In this document: one piece after another, positions 1 to 7,310 of the stretch
Layout: every line of letters starts with the position of its first letter
Numbering within the stretch: position 1 is the stretch's first letter
Assembly (NCBI RefSeq): GCF_036311985.1
Contig: NZ_JAZDCJ010000007.1
Strand: one strand, 5' to 3'
Length of the DNA stretch: 17,564 bases
DNA from: JAZDCJ01 sp036311985
GTDB taxonomy: Bacteria > Actinomycetota > Actinomycetes > Actinomycetales > Micrococcaceae
Translations under genes and position numbers: made by a program
The notes under the pieces: generated by a model
Database searches by the model: none
The model's input: the letters and a program-made list of their open reading frames with translations, nothing else
What the model was told of the DNA's origin: nothing

Positions 1-45
1 CTTGTACCAAAAACACTCTTTCCCTACACGACTCTCTTTCGATCT
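1..45 (+). other. Sequencing-adapter remnant at contig end
   Basis: Positions 13-45 match the 33-base Illumina TruSeq read-1 adapter, which begins ACACTCTTTCCC and ends CGATCT, with only two substitutions (G to T at 33, C to T at 39). Positions 1-12 are of unknown origin and also look non-genomic: they are AT-rich, unlike everything that follows. This is library or assembly contamination and not biology. The stretch from 46 to 65 is probably genomic, but nothing can be read from it. Confidence 0.93.
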
Positions 46-65
46 GGTGGCCGGCCGGCCCGTGG

Positions 66-2180
66 TCAGCGTGCGGCGGCGAGCGAGTCGCGGGCCGCGG
101 CCGCGACGGCCTCGGCGGTGATGCCGAACTCGGTGTAGAGGCGCTGGTAGTCCGCGGAGGCTCCGAAGTGGTCCAGGGAGACGATCCGGCCGGCGTCGCC
201 GACCAGTTCGCGCCAGCCCTGGGCGACGCCCGCCTCGACGGAGACGCGGGCCTTGACGGAGGCCGGCAGGACCTCCTCCTGGTAGGCGGCGTCCTGCGCG
301 TGGAACCACTCGAGGCACGGGATGGACACAACGCGGGCGGCGACGCCCTCGGCGGCCAGCGCCTCGCGGGCGGCCACGGCGAGCTGGACCTCGGAGCCGG
401 TGCCGAGCAGGAGCACGTCGGGGGTCGTCTCCCGGCCCTCGGCGTCCAGGGCCTCGGCCAGGACGTAGGCGCCGCGGGCGGTTCCGGAGACGTCCTTGAA
501 GCCCGGGGCGGTGCGGTCGAACACGGGCAGGTTCTGCCGCGTCAGGACCAGGCCGGCCGGGTTGGCCGTGTTCTCCAGGACCGTCTTCCAGGCCCATGCG
601 GTCTCGTTGGCGTCGGCCGGGCGGACGACGTCGAGGTTCGGGATCGCGCGCAGCGAGGCGAGCTGCTCGACCGGCTGGTGGGTCGGGCCGTCCTCGCCGA
701 GGCCGATCGAGTCGTGGGTCCAGACGTAGATCGACGGGATGCCCATGAGCGCCGAGAGTCGGATCGCGGGGCGCTGGTAGTCGGAGAAGATCAGGAACGT
801 CCCGGAGAACGCGCGGGTCTTCGAGGACAGCACGATCCCGTTCACGATCGACGCGGCGGCGTGCTCGCGGATGCCGAAGTGCAGGACGCGCCCGTACGGG
901 TTGCCGCTCCAGGAGTCCGTCGAGTGCTCGGCGGGGATGAAGGACGCGGCGGATTCGATCGTCGTGTTGTTCGAGCCGGCGAGGTCGGCGGAGCCGCCCC
1001 AGAGCTCGGGCAGCACGGACTCGATGGCGTTGATGACCTTGCCGGAGGCGGACCGCGTCGCAACGTCCTTGCCCGGTTCGAAGACGGGCAGCGTGGACTC
1101 CCAGCCCTCCGGGAGGCGGCGGTCCTCGATGCGCTCCAGGAGGGCGGCGCCCTCGGGGTTGGCGGCCGACCAGGAGGCGAAGCCCTCTTCCCACTCGGCG
1201 CGCGTCGCACGGCCGCGGTCGACGACCTGGCGTGCGTGGGCCAGGACGTCGTCCTCGATGGCGAAGCTCTGTTCGGGATCGAAGCCCAGGACGGACTTGA
1301 GTCCCGCGAGCTCCTCGGCGCCGAGCTTGGAGCCGTGGATGCCGCCGGTGTTCTGCTTCTTCGGCGAGGGATAGCCGATGATCGTGCGCAGGGAGATGAT
1401 CGACGGGCGGCCGGTCTCGGCCTTGGCGGCCCGCAGGGCCGCGTCGAGGGCGTGGACGTCCTCCACGTACTCGCCGCTTGCGGTCCAGTCCACGCGCTGG
1501 GTGTGCCAGCCGTAGGCCTCGTAGCGCTTGAGCACGTCCTCGGTGAAGGCCACGTCGGTGTCGTCCTCGATGGAGATGTGGTTCTCGTCGTAGACCACCA
1601 CGAGGTTGCCCAGCTGCTGGTGGCCCGCGAGGGACGAGGCCTCCGAGGTGACGCCTTCCTGGAGGTCGCCGTCGGAGGCGATGACCCACACGGTGTGGTC
1701 GAACGGGCTCGTACCGGGCGCCGCCTCCGGATCCAGGAGGCCGCGCATGCGCCGCTGGGAGTAGGCGAAGCCGACGGCCGAGGCGAGGCCCTGGCCGAGC
1801 GGGCCCGTGGTGATCTCCACGCCGGCCGTGTGGCCGTACTCCGGGTGGCCCGGGGTCTTCGCGCCCCATGTGCGCAGCGCGGCGATGTCCTCCATCTCGA
1901 GGCCGTAGCCGGAGAGGAACAGCTGCAGGTACAGGGTCAGGGAGGTGTGCCCGGGGGAGAGGACGAACCGGTCGCGGCCGACCCACTCGGGATCGGACGG
2001 GTCGTGGCGCAGGTGGTTCTGGAAGATCAGGTACGCCGCGGGCGCCAGGCTCATCGCCGTTCCCGGATGTCCGCTGCCGACCTTCTCGACCGCATCGGCG
2101 GCGAGGACGCGGATGGTGTCCACCGCCCGCGCGTCGAGCTTCGTCCATGACAATTCGAGAACTTCTGACTGTGGCGCCAC
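66..2180 (-). CDS. tkt: Transketolase
   Basis: This gene encodes a 704-residue cytosolic transketolase of the non-oxidative pentose phosphate pathway. The enzyme uses thiamine diphosphate and Mg2+ to move two-carbon ketol units between sugar phosphates. The N-terminal cofactor domain shows GSGHPG (35-40), SPGHTS (75-80), GPLGQG (126-131) and the cofactor motif SDGDLQEG (169-176) with Asn200. The pyrimidine domain carries GGSADLAGSNNT and FGIREHA, followed by GPTHQPVEQLASLR. The C-terminal domain ends the protein at the usual family length. The frame stays open for 191 codons upstream, but the GTG at 2180 is preceded by a purine-rich AGAGGGA ribosome site and gives the normal N-terminus. In many actinobacteria tal follows tkt; here the contig ends 20 bases after the stop, so that cannot be seen. 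Confidence 0.97.
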   Translation of the reverse strand: MAPQSEVLELSWTKLDARAVDTIRVLAADAVEKVGSGHPGTAMSLAPAAYLIFQNHLRHDPSDPEWVGRDRFVLSPGHTSLTLYLQLFLSGYGLEMEDIAALRTWGAKTPGHPEYGHTAGVEITTGPLGQGLASAVGFAYSQRRMRGLLDPEAAPGTSPFDHTVWVIASDGDLQEGVTSEASSLAGHQQLGNLVVVYDENHISIEDDTDVAFTEDVLKRYEAYGWHTQRVDWTASGEYVEDVHALDAALRAAKAETGRPSIISLRTIIGYPSPKKQNTGGIHGSKLGAEELAGLKSVLGFDPEQSFAIEDDVLAHARQVVDRGRATRAEWEEGFASWSAANPEGAALLERIEDRRLPEGWESTLPVFEPGKDVATRSASGKVINAIESVLPELWGGSADLAGSNNTTIESAASFIPAEHSTDSWSGNPYGRVLHFGIREHAAASIVNGIVLSSKTRAFSGTFLIFSDYQRPAIRLSALMGIPSIYVWTHDSIGLGEDGPTHQPVEQLASLRAIPNLDVVRPADANETAWAWKTVLENTANPAGLVLTRQNLPVFDRTAPGFKDVSGTARGAYVLAEALDAEGRETTPDVLLLGTGSEVQLAVAAREALAAEGVAARVVSIPCLEWFHAQDAAYQEEVLPASVKARVSVEAGVAQGWRELVGDAGRIVSLDHFGASADYQRLYTEFGITAEAVAAAARDSLAAAR

Positions 2181-2342
2181 GATGGGTCCCTCTCTGTGGT
2201 CTGGCGTGGGAAAGCGCCGGGCCGACCCAGGGCGCACTGTGGCAGCCCTCGTACCGTGCTGGCGGCTTCTTCGGCTCCGACGCGTCCTCTCCACCCTACC
2301 GCCACTGTGACGCAGTCGTCCTGCTTGGGGCGCCATATTTCG

Positions 2343-2386
2343 CCGCCTGCCGGAGCGGCGCGGCGCGGTCCCGCTCCGGCAGGCGG
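2343..2386. repeat. Perfect 16-bp inverted repeat, 12-nt loop
   Basis: The arms 2343-2358 (CCGCCTGCCGGAGCGG) and 2371-2386 are exact reverse complements around a 12-nt spacer. If tkt is transcribed from a promoter to the right of it, the hairpin lies in the tkt leader. If not, it sits between the two promoters as a roadblock or protein-binding site. No T run follows on either strand, so a classical intrinsic terminator is unlikely. The role is unknown. Confidence 0.7.
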
Positions 2387-2452
2387 GGCGGAGGGTGGTC
2401 CCGATGCGCCCACCCGGGGCGGACACGCCCATTTCTACGTCCTGTAAAAGGG

Positions 2453-2458
2453 TATGAT
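2453..2458 (+). promoter_or_regulatory. Probable ctaB -10 element (TATGAT)
   Basis: TATGAT differs from TATAAT at one base and sits in a locally AT-richer patch in a G+C-rich context. It would start a transcript near 2465, about 32 nt before the ctaB ATG. No good -35 box is visible 16-18 bp upstream, which is common in actinobacteria. Confidence 0.5.
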
Positions 2459-2496
2459 GGCTGTGTCTGTCCATTTCCCGCGTAGAACTGAGTGGC

Positions 2497-3480
2497 ATGT
2501 CCGTGAACACCCTCCCCACCGATGCCGCGCCCGTGGGGCGCGCATCCCGCCAACCCGGTGAGGCACTCGGTGCCTTTGCCCGGCGGAAGGCGGCGGCGTA
2601 TCTCGCGCTGACCAAGCCGCGCGTGGTGGAGCTGCTGCTCGTGACGACGCTGCCGACGATGATCTTCGCCCACCGCGGCTTCCCCGATCTGCTCCTGATC
2701 GTCGCGACCATGCTGGGCGGCGCCATGGCGGCCGGAGCGTCGGGCGCCTTCAACTGCTACATCGACCGCGACATGGACCGCGTCATGAACCGCACCAAGG
2801 GACGCCCCCTCGTTACGGGGGACGTCACCCCGCGTGAGGCCCTCGTGTTCTCCTGGATCCTCGCCGTCGCCTCGATCGCCGTCCTCTGGGCGGGCGCGAA
2901 CCTGTTGACGGCCGTCCTCGGCCTCGCCGCGATCCTCCTCTACGTGGTCTTCTACACCTTGATCCTCAAGCGCCGCACGGCCCAGAACATCATCTGGGGC
3001 GGCATCGCCGGGTGCATGCCCGTGCTCATCGCGTGGGCCGCCGTCACCAACACGGTCGAGTGGCCCGCCGTGATCCTGTTCCTCATCATCTTCCTCTGGA
3101 CGCCACCGCATTACTGGCCCCTGTCCATGAAGTACTCCGACGACTACAACGCGGCGAACGTGCCGATGCTCGGGGCCATCGCCGGAGCCCGGACCGTCTC
3201 CGTGCAGGTCGTGCTCTACGCGTGGGCGACCGTCGTCTGCTCGCTCCTCCTGACCCCGCTGGGCTACGCCGGCATCGTGTACACCGTCCTGTCGGCCGTG
3301 GCCGGCGGCTGGTTCATCTACGAGTGCCACGTGCTCTACCGGGAGGCCCGGCGCGACCACGAGCCGGCGGCGATGAACAAGAAGGCCATGAAGGTCTTCC
3401 ACATCTCCATCACGTACCTGACGATCGTGTTCGTCGCGCTGGCCGTGGATCCCTTCGTCGGCCAGCCCCTCTTCGGCTGA
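2497..3480 (+). CDS. ctaB: Heme O synthase (protoheme IX farnesyltransferase)
   Basis: This 327-residue integral membrane prenyltransferase of the UbiA family adds a farnesyl group to heme B to form heme O, the precursor of heme A. The first aspartate-rich motif NxxxDxxxD is Asn86-Asp90-Asp94, followed by NRTKGRPL. The conserved loop WTPPHYWPLSMKY leads into the second motif, YSDDYNAANVPML. The rest is mostly hydrophobic and consistent with about nine membrane helices. The first 35 residues are a soluble, variable extension, normal for actinobacterial members. The ATG at 2497 is the first plausible start after the TATGAT element, although its ribosome site is weak. Its product feeds CtaA, encoded convergently next door. 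Confidence 0.97.
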   Translation: MSVNTLPTDAAPVGRASRQPGEALGAFARRKAAAYLALTKPRVVELLLVTTLPTMIFAHRGFPDLLLIVATMLGGAMAAGASGAFNCYIDRDMDRVMNRTKGRPLVTGDVTPREALVFSWILAVASIAVLWAGANLLTAVLGLAAILLYVVFYTLILKRRTAQNIIWGGIAGCMPVLIAWAAVTNTVEWPAVILFLIIFLWTPPHYWPLSMKYSDDYNAANVPMLGAIAGARTVSVQVVLYAWATVVCSLLLTPLGYAGIVYTVLSAVAGGWFIYECHVLYREARRDHEPAAMNKKAMKVFHISITYLTIVFVALAVDPFVGQPLFG

Positions 3481-3510
3481 GCCGCCGCGGCGTGACCCGC
3501 CGCGCCACGG

Positions 3511-3545
3511 ACAACGCCCCCGACCGCTTCGGTCGGGGGCGTTGT
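3511..3545. terminator. Bidirectional hairpin between ctaB and ctaA
   Basis: A perfect 15-bp stem (3511-3525 with 3531-3545, left arm ACAACGCCCCCGACC) closes a 5-nt loop. It lies 30 bp after the ctaB stop and about 100 bp beyond the ctaA stop on the other strand. Only a loose T-rich stretch follows on the plus strand. Its position between convergent genes supports shared termination. Confidence 0.85.
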
Positions 3546-3647
3546 GCGTTCTTCTCGTGGCGCTCGGCCTGCCCGGTCCTGCGCAGCCGGCGATCGCCGC
3601 ACGGGGCGGCCGCCCGGGTGGAACCGGGGGCCCGTCGTGCGGGCTGC

Positions 3648-4574
3648 CTACAGCGGGAAGCGTCCCGTGGACCGGTCCCAGACGTTGGCCGCGGCGGCCG
3701 TGAGGAGCGCGGACCCGATCATGTGGAGCAGGACGAGCCCGATCGGCAGGCCCGTGAAGTGCTGCCAGTAGCCGATGCCGGCCTGCAGGGCGATCGCGAC
3801 GAGGAGCAGTACGACGGCGCGGCGGAGGGCGCGCTGGGCGGGCATCCGGGCGAGCAGGACGAGCGCGAGCAGCGTCGCGCCGACCAGGAGGTACACGGGC
3901 GCGACGTGGATCCGGGTCACGAGGTCGGCGTTGAAGTCGTGCCGAGGGGCGTTGGCATCGCCGGCGTGGGGCCCCGTTCCGGTGACGATCGTGCCGAGGA
4001 CGACGGCGGCCGCCGCCGAGGCGGCGATCGTCCAGCCGAGGGCGCGCAGGGTCCCGGGCAGGGGGACGACGGCGATGGCCGGCTCGCCGCGCAGGAGCCG
4101 GCCGGTCCGGTTCACGAGGAGCGTCGCTGTCGCCACGAGGGCGGCCGAGGCCAGGAAGTGCAGGCTGACGACCCAGGGGTTCAGTTGCGTCCAGACGGTG
4201 ATCCCGCCGATGAGTGCCTGGACGGGGATGACGCAGAGCAGCGCGACGGCGAGGCCGAAGACGGTCCGGTGCTCGCGGCGCATGCGCCACACGGCGAGGA
4301 TCATCGAGACGGCGATGGCGGTGAGCAGGAAGGTCAGGGTCCGGTTGCCGAACTCGATCAGGCCGTGGATCCCCATTTCGGGGGTGGGGGTCATGGATCC
4401 CGGCACGCAATTGGGCCACTCGGAGCAGCCCAGGCCGGACTTGGTCAGGCGCACGGCGCCGCCCGTGACGATGATGCCGATCTGCGAGGCCAGCGAGGCG
4501 ATCGCGAGCGCGTGGACTCCCCGCCCGACCGTGGTCGGCAGCCGGTCGGTCCAGCGGGCGGCGGCGGTTCTCAT
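3648..4574 (-). CDS. ctaA: Heme A synthase (COX15/CtaA family)
   Basis: This 308-residue membrane protein oxidises the C8 methyl of heme O to a formyl group, giving heme A for aa3-type cytochrome oxidase. Four conserved histidines in membrane helices are visible: His70 (GIHGLIEFGNR), His139 (SLHFLAS), His223 (RIHVAP) and His284 (LLHMIGS). They match the heme-ligand positions of the two repeated four-helix halves. The extracytoplasmic loop has the conserved pair Cys50 and Cys56 (LGCSEWPNC), following the family signature VTGGAVRLTKSGLGC. The ATG at 4574 has a GGAG ribosome site seven bases upstream; a second ATG at 4579 is out of frame and too close to that site. It is the last gene of a minus-strand run with the ABC transporter, 76 bp after the permease. 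Confidence 0.95.
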   Translation of the reverse strand: MRTAAARWTDRLPTTVGRGVHALAIASLASQIGIIVTGGAVRLTKSGLGCSEWPNCVPGSMTPTPEMGIHGLIEFGNRTLTFLLTAIAVSMILAVWRMRREHRTVFGLAVALLCVIPVQALIGGITVWTQLNPWVVSLHFLASAALVATATLLVNRTGRLLRGEPAIAVVPLPGTLRALGWTIAASAAAAVVLGTIVTGTGPHAGDANAPRHDFNADLVTRIHVAPVYLLVGATLLALVLLARMPAQRALRRAVVLLLVAIALQAGIGYWQHFTGLPIGLVLLHMIGSALLTAAAANVWDRSTGRFPL

Positions 4575-4650
4575 GCCATGACTCCGTTCTGCGGCACGTC
4601 GGCCGCCTGGTGTGGGGGCGTGGCGGGCCCGGTCCCGCCGGTGGCGCGGC

Positions 4651-5436
4651 TCAGTTCCACTTGAACCACTTGGTGGCCGCGAAGCCGGCGACGACCGTCC
4701 AGGCGCCGAGCGCCAGCAGCTGCCCGGCCGGGAACGCGCCGTCGACGAGCGCGGCCCGGAGCCCGTCGCCGAGGGCCGCCGAGGGAAGGAGCTGCACGAG
4801 GGGCTCGAGGAGGCCGGGCATCCGGCTTCCGGGGATGAGGACGCCTCCGCCGGCGGCGAGCAGGATCCAGACGAGGTTGGTGATGGCGAGGGTCGCCTCG
4901 GCGCGGACAGTTCCGGCGATGAGCAGGCCGAGCGAGGTGAACGTGGCGGCGCCAAGCAGCAGGAGCAGGACGCCGGTGCCGATCCCGCCCACGGCGGGGC
5001 GCCAGCCCATCAACGCCGCAGTCCCGCCGACGACGACGATCTGGATGGCCAGGACGGCCGCCACGGCGAGGGCCTTGCCGAAGACGAGGCCGCCGCGGCC
5101 GAGCGGTGTCGTGGACAGGAAGCGCAGGACGCCGTAGCGGCGGTCGAAGCCCGTGGCGATGCCCTGGCCCGTGAAGGCGGTGGACATGACGCACAGGGCC
5201 AGCACGCCCGGCGCGGCGACGTCGATGCGGCGCTCCGCCAGCCCGTCGAGGACGCTGAGGAACTCGAGGGCCACGAGCGCGAGGAGCGGCAGGACGACGG
5301 CGAGGACGAGCTGTTCCCCGTTGCGCATCATCATGGACGTCTCGTAGCCGCCGTGGCGGAGGATGCGGCGCCACGCGGGCGCGGCGTTGCCGCCGTGCGC
5401 GGGGGCCTCGAGGGCGGGCTCTCGCGTGCTAGTCAT
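4651..5436 (-). CDS. ABC-2 type transporter permease
   Basis: This 261-residue membrane subunit pairs with the ATPase encoded immediately upstream. After a cytosolic N-terminus of about 50 residues there are roughly six hydrophobic segments, beginning with LVLAVVLPLLALVALEF, the usual ABC-2 exporter fold. Its ATG overlaps the ATPase stop by eight bases (ATGACTAG), so translation is probably coupled. The substrate cannot be read from the sequence. Mycobacteria keep the same permease-ATPase pair beside ctaA, so a role linked to heme or oxidase biogenesis is a reasonable inference but unproven. Confidence 0.88.
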   Translation of the reverse strand: MTSTREPALEAPAHGGNAAPAWRRILRHGGYETSMMMRNGEQLVLAVVLPLLALVALEFLSVLDGLAERRIDVAAPGVLALCVMSTAFTGQGIATGFDRRYGVLRFLSTTPLGRGGLVFGKALAVAAVLAIQIVVVGGTAALMGWRPAVGGIGTGVLLLLLGAATFTSLGLLIAGTVRAEATLAITNLVWILLAAGGGVLIPGSRMPGLLEPLVQLLPSAALGDGLRAALVDGAFPAGQLLALGAWTVVAGFAATKWFKWN

Positions 5437-6391
5437 CTGCCGCTCCGTTCTGGGCGATCTCGAGGAAGACGTCCTCGAGGCTGCGGGGCTCCATGCTGAT
5501 GCCCGAGGGGAGCACGCCGTGCTCCTCCCACCAGCGGGCGAGCGCCGTGAGCGCGGCCGGCCCGGCGATCCCCGTGGCCCGGTAGTGGCCCGGCGACTCC
5601 TCGGTGAGGCGGACGCCCGCCGGGAGCCGGGCCGCGTCGAGGGCGAGCCCGGGCGCGGCCGTGAAGGACAGGGCCCGCGTCGCCTTGCCCGCGGCGGTCC
5701 GGGCGGTCAGCTCGTCCACCGTTCCCTCGGCGACGTTGCGTCCCGCGGCGATGATGTAGACGTAGTCGGAGAGGCGCTGGGCGTCCTCCATGAGGTGGGT
5801 CGTCAGCACGATCGCGAGGCCCTGGCCGCGCAGCTCCTCGATCAGCGCGAACACGGTGCGCCGCGACTGCGGATCCAGGCCAGCGCTCGGCTCGTCGAGG
5901 AAGAGCACCTCGGGGCGGCCGGCGAGAGCGGCGGCGAGCGCGACGCGCTGCCGCTGACCCCCGGAGAGCCGCCGGATCGTGGTGTGGGCGAACTCGTCGA
6001 TCCCGAGGCGGGCGCAGAGGGCCGCGAGGTCCGCGGGCCGCTCGTACATCCCCGCGACGTGGCGCAGCAGCTGGCGCGGCGTGGCCGACTGCGGAAGTCC
6101 GCCGTCCTGCAGCATCACGCCGACGCGCGAGCGCAGGGCGCTCGAGGCCGACGCCGGATCGGCCCCGAGCAGGCGTACGCTCCCGGCGTCGGGCTGCAGG
6201 AGGCCCTGGGCGCAGGCGAGGGTCGTCGACTTGCCGGCGCCGTTGGCGCCGAGGATCGTGGTGACGGCCCCGGGACGGGCTTGGAGGTTGATGCCGTGCA
6301 GGACGCGGACCCTGCGCCCGTCGAGGGCTGCCACGGGGCCGAAGTCCTTGCGGAGGTCCTCGACGACGAGACTGGGAGCGGAAGTGGGCAC
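5429..6391 (-). CDS. ABC transporter ATP-binding protein
   Basis: This 320-residue cytosolic ATPase has one complete nucleotide-binding domain: Walker A GANGAGKS (48-55), Q-loop Gln95, signature LSGGQ (142-146), Walker B ending Asp166-Glu167, and switch His199. The 100-residue C-terminal tail is typical of ATPases that pair with ABC-2 permeases (drug or lipid exporters, CcmA/NodI-like). I place the start at the GTG at 6391. It has no ribosome site, but a TAGAAT element ends exactly six bases before it, the arrangement of a leaderless actinobacterial mRNA. It heads the minus-strand operon with the permease and ctaA and is divergent from sufR. Confidence 0.93.
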   Translation of the reverse strand: MPTSAPSLVVEDLRKDFGPVAALDGRRVRVLHGINLQARPGAVTTILGANGAGKSTTLACAQGLLQPDAGSVRLLGADPASASSALRSRVGVMLQDGGLPQSATPRQLLRHVAGMYERPADLAALCARLGIDEFAHTTIRRLSGGQRQRVALAAALAGRPEVLFLDEPSAGLDPQSRRTVFALIEELRGQGLAIVLTTHLMEDAQRLSDYVYIIAAGRNVAEGTVDELTARTAAGKATRALSFTAAPGLALDAARLPAGVRLTEESPGHYRATGIAGPAALTALARWWEEHGVLPSGISMEPRSLEDVFLEIAQNGAADD

Positions 6392-6397
6392 CCGAGC

Positions 6398-6403
6398 ATT
6401 CTA
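6398..6403 (-). promoter_or_regulatory. -10 element (TAGAAT) of leaderless ABC operon
   Basis: Read on the minus strand, TAGAAT is followed by six bases and then the GTG start codon of the ATPase. This places transcription initiation at or next to the start codon. The -35 region is poor. The absence of a ribosome site upstream of the GTG supports the reading. Confidence 0.6.
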
Positions 6404-6469
6404 CGCCACGTAGAGCGTGCGCCCCTGGCCGTGGGGCCCGGTGACGTGCATCGCGGGGGTGCGTGGAGT

Positions 6470-6481
6470 AAGGCACGCCTT
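6470..6481. promoter_or_regulatory. Dyad AAGGC-AC-GCCTT in sufR/ABC divergent region
   Basis: This exact 5-bp inverted repeat with a 2-bp centre lies in the 145-bp gap between divergent promoters. It falls where the -35 region would be for a sufR promoter using the TATTAT at 6496-6501. It could be an operator. It resembles but does not match the 19-bp iron box of IdeR/DtxR regulators, so no regulator is assigned. Confidence 0.35.
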
Positions 6482-6517
6482 GCTGGTCGCGGGGATATTA
6501 TTAGCGCATGATTGTGT

Positions 6518-6532
6518 TGTGTATTCTTCACA
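6518..6532 (+). promoter_or_regulatory. Candidate sufR operator around a -10 (TGTG-N7-CACA)
   Basis: TGTG (6518-6521) and CACA (6529-6532) are inverted around TATTCTT. The spacer contains TATTCT (6522-6527), a TANNNT-type -10 nine bases before the sufR ATG. A repressor bound here would cover the -10 of a nearly leaderless promoter, fitting autoregulation by SufR. A competing -10, TATTAT, lies at 6496-6501. The half-sites are short and could be chance. Confidence 0.4.
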
Positions 6533-6536
6533 GTCG

Positions 6537-7310
6537 ATGCCCTCGGGCGTGCCCGCAGAGGACCGTCGGTCCCCGGCCGCGCCGGAGACGGAGGAGCGGA
6601 CCCGGGACCGGGTCCTGTCGGCCGTGCTCCAGGAGGGGCCGGTCAGCGCCGCGGAGCTCGGCGAGCAGCTGGGCTTCACGCCGGCCGCCATGCGCCGCCA
6701 TCTTGACGCGCTGAGCCGGCAGGGCCTCGTCGAGGTCAAGCTCGTCGCCAACCACCCCGCCGGAGCGGGCCGCCCCGCGCGGCGCTACGTGCTGAGCCAC
6801 CGCGGCCAGACGAAGCTCGGCAACGATTACCTGGATATCGCGACCGAGGCCCTGGTGGAACTGGCCCGGGCCGCTGGCGACGAGGCCGTCCACGCCTTCG
6901 CCGCGAAGCGCTTCGCCGCCATGGAGGAGCGCTACCGTCCCCTCGTGGAGGCTGCCGGGGAGGACCTCGCGGCACGCGCGGTGGCCCTGTCCGACGCCCT
7001 GACGGCGGACGGCTTCGTCGGCTCGACGCGCGAGGTCGGCATGAACCAGCCGCGGGCCGCGATGGCCGCGGTGCAGCTCTGCCAGGGGCACTGCCCCATC
7101 CAGGACCTCGCCCGGGAGTTCCCGGTGTTCTGTGAGGAAGAGACCCAGGTGTTTTCCCGCCTCCTCGGCGTCGACGTGCGGCGGCTGTCCACGTTGGCCG
7201 GTGGCGGGCATGTGTGTACGACCCACGTTCCCGTGGGCCGGCAGAAGACTCCTCAGCCAGCTGAGAAGCGAACTCGAATCAAGATCACTAGGCAGGAGAG
7301 GCCGCGATGA
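6537..7310 (+). CDS. sufR: SufR-type Fe-S cluster-sensing repressor
   Basis: This 257-residue winged-helix regulator heads the suf operon. The helix-turn-helix spans about residues 20-70 (RVLSAVLQEGPVSAAELGEQ, then FTPAAMRRHLDALSRQGLV), followed by the wing with GRPARRYVLSHRG. The C-terminal sensor has Cys182, Cys186, Cys199 and Cys227, in the CxxxCPI...PxxC...CTTH arrangement of actinobacterial SufR. In that family an Fe-S cluster on these cysteines controls repression of suf genes. The start is uncertain: the ATG at 6537 has no clear ribosome site, in-frame GTG codons occur at 6519 and 6549, and an ATG at 6508 is out of frame. The stop overlaps the sufB start (ATGA), so the two are probably coupled. 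Confidence 0.9.
   Translation: MPSGVPAEDRRSPAAPETEERTRDRVLSAVLQEGPVSAAELGEQLGFTPAAMRRHLDALSRQGLVEVKLVANHPAGAGRPARRYVLSHRGQTKLGNDYLDIATEALVELARAAGDEAVHAFAAKRFAAMEERYRPLVEAAGEDLAARAVALSDALTADGFVGSTREVGMNQPRAAMAAVQLCQGHCPIQDLAREFPVFCEEETQVFSRLLGVDVRRLSTLAGGGHVCTTHVPVGRQKTPQPAEKRTRIKITRQERPR

Larger units (their letters stand above)
2181..2496. other. Divergent tkt/ctaB intergenic region
   Basis: This 316-bp gap separates two divergently transcribed genes. It holds the tkt ribosome site at its left edge, a perfect 16-bp inverted repeat at 2343-2386, and a TATGAT -10 candidate for ctaB at 2453. On the minus strand a TAGGGT hexamer (2293-2298) could serve tkt, but no convincing -35 accompanies it. 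The open frames here have no recognisable protein content, and I see no RNA gene. Confidence 0.6.

Noticed and set aside
168..2150. A 660-codon plus-strand open frame opposite tkt
   Set aside because: It is a composition shadow of a high-G+C gene on the other strand: Gly/Arg/Val-rich, with no motifs, covering a certain transketolase.
2181..2753. A 191-codon upstream extension of the transketolase frame
   Set aside because: The extension is Arg/Ser-rich without family similarity, overlaps ctaB, and the GTG at 2180 has its own ribosome site and gives the normal protein length.
2296..4419. A 707-codon minus-strand open frame across ctaB and ctaA
   Set aside because: It spans two real genes and their terminator in the wrong frame and is low-complexity Arg/Asp/Pro-rich.
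6465..6485. An IdeR/DtxR iron box in the sufR upstream region
   Set aside because: The AAGGC-AC-GCCTT dyad has even symmetry and lacks the flanking half-sites of the 19-bp consensus, so only an unassigned dyad is reported.
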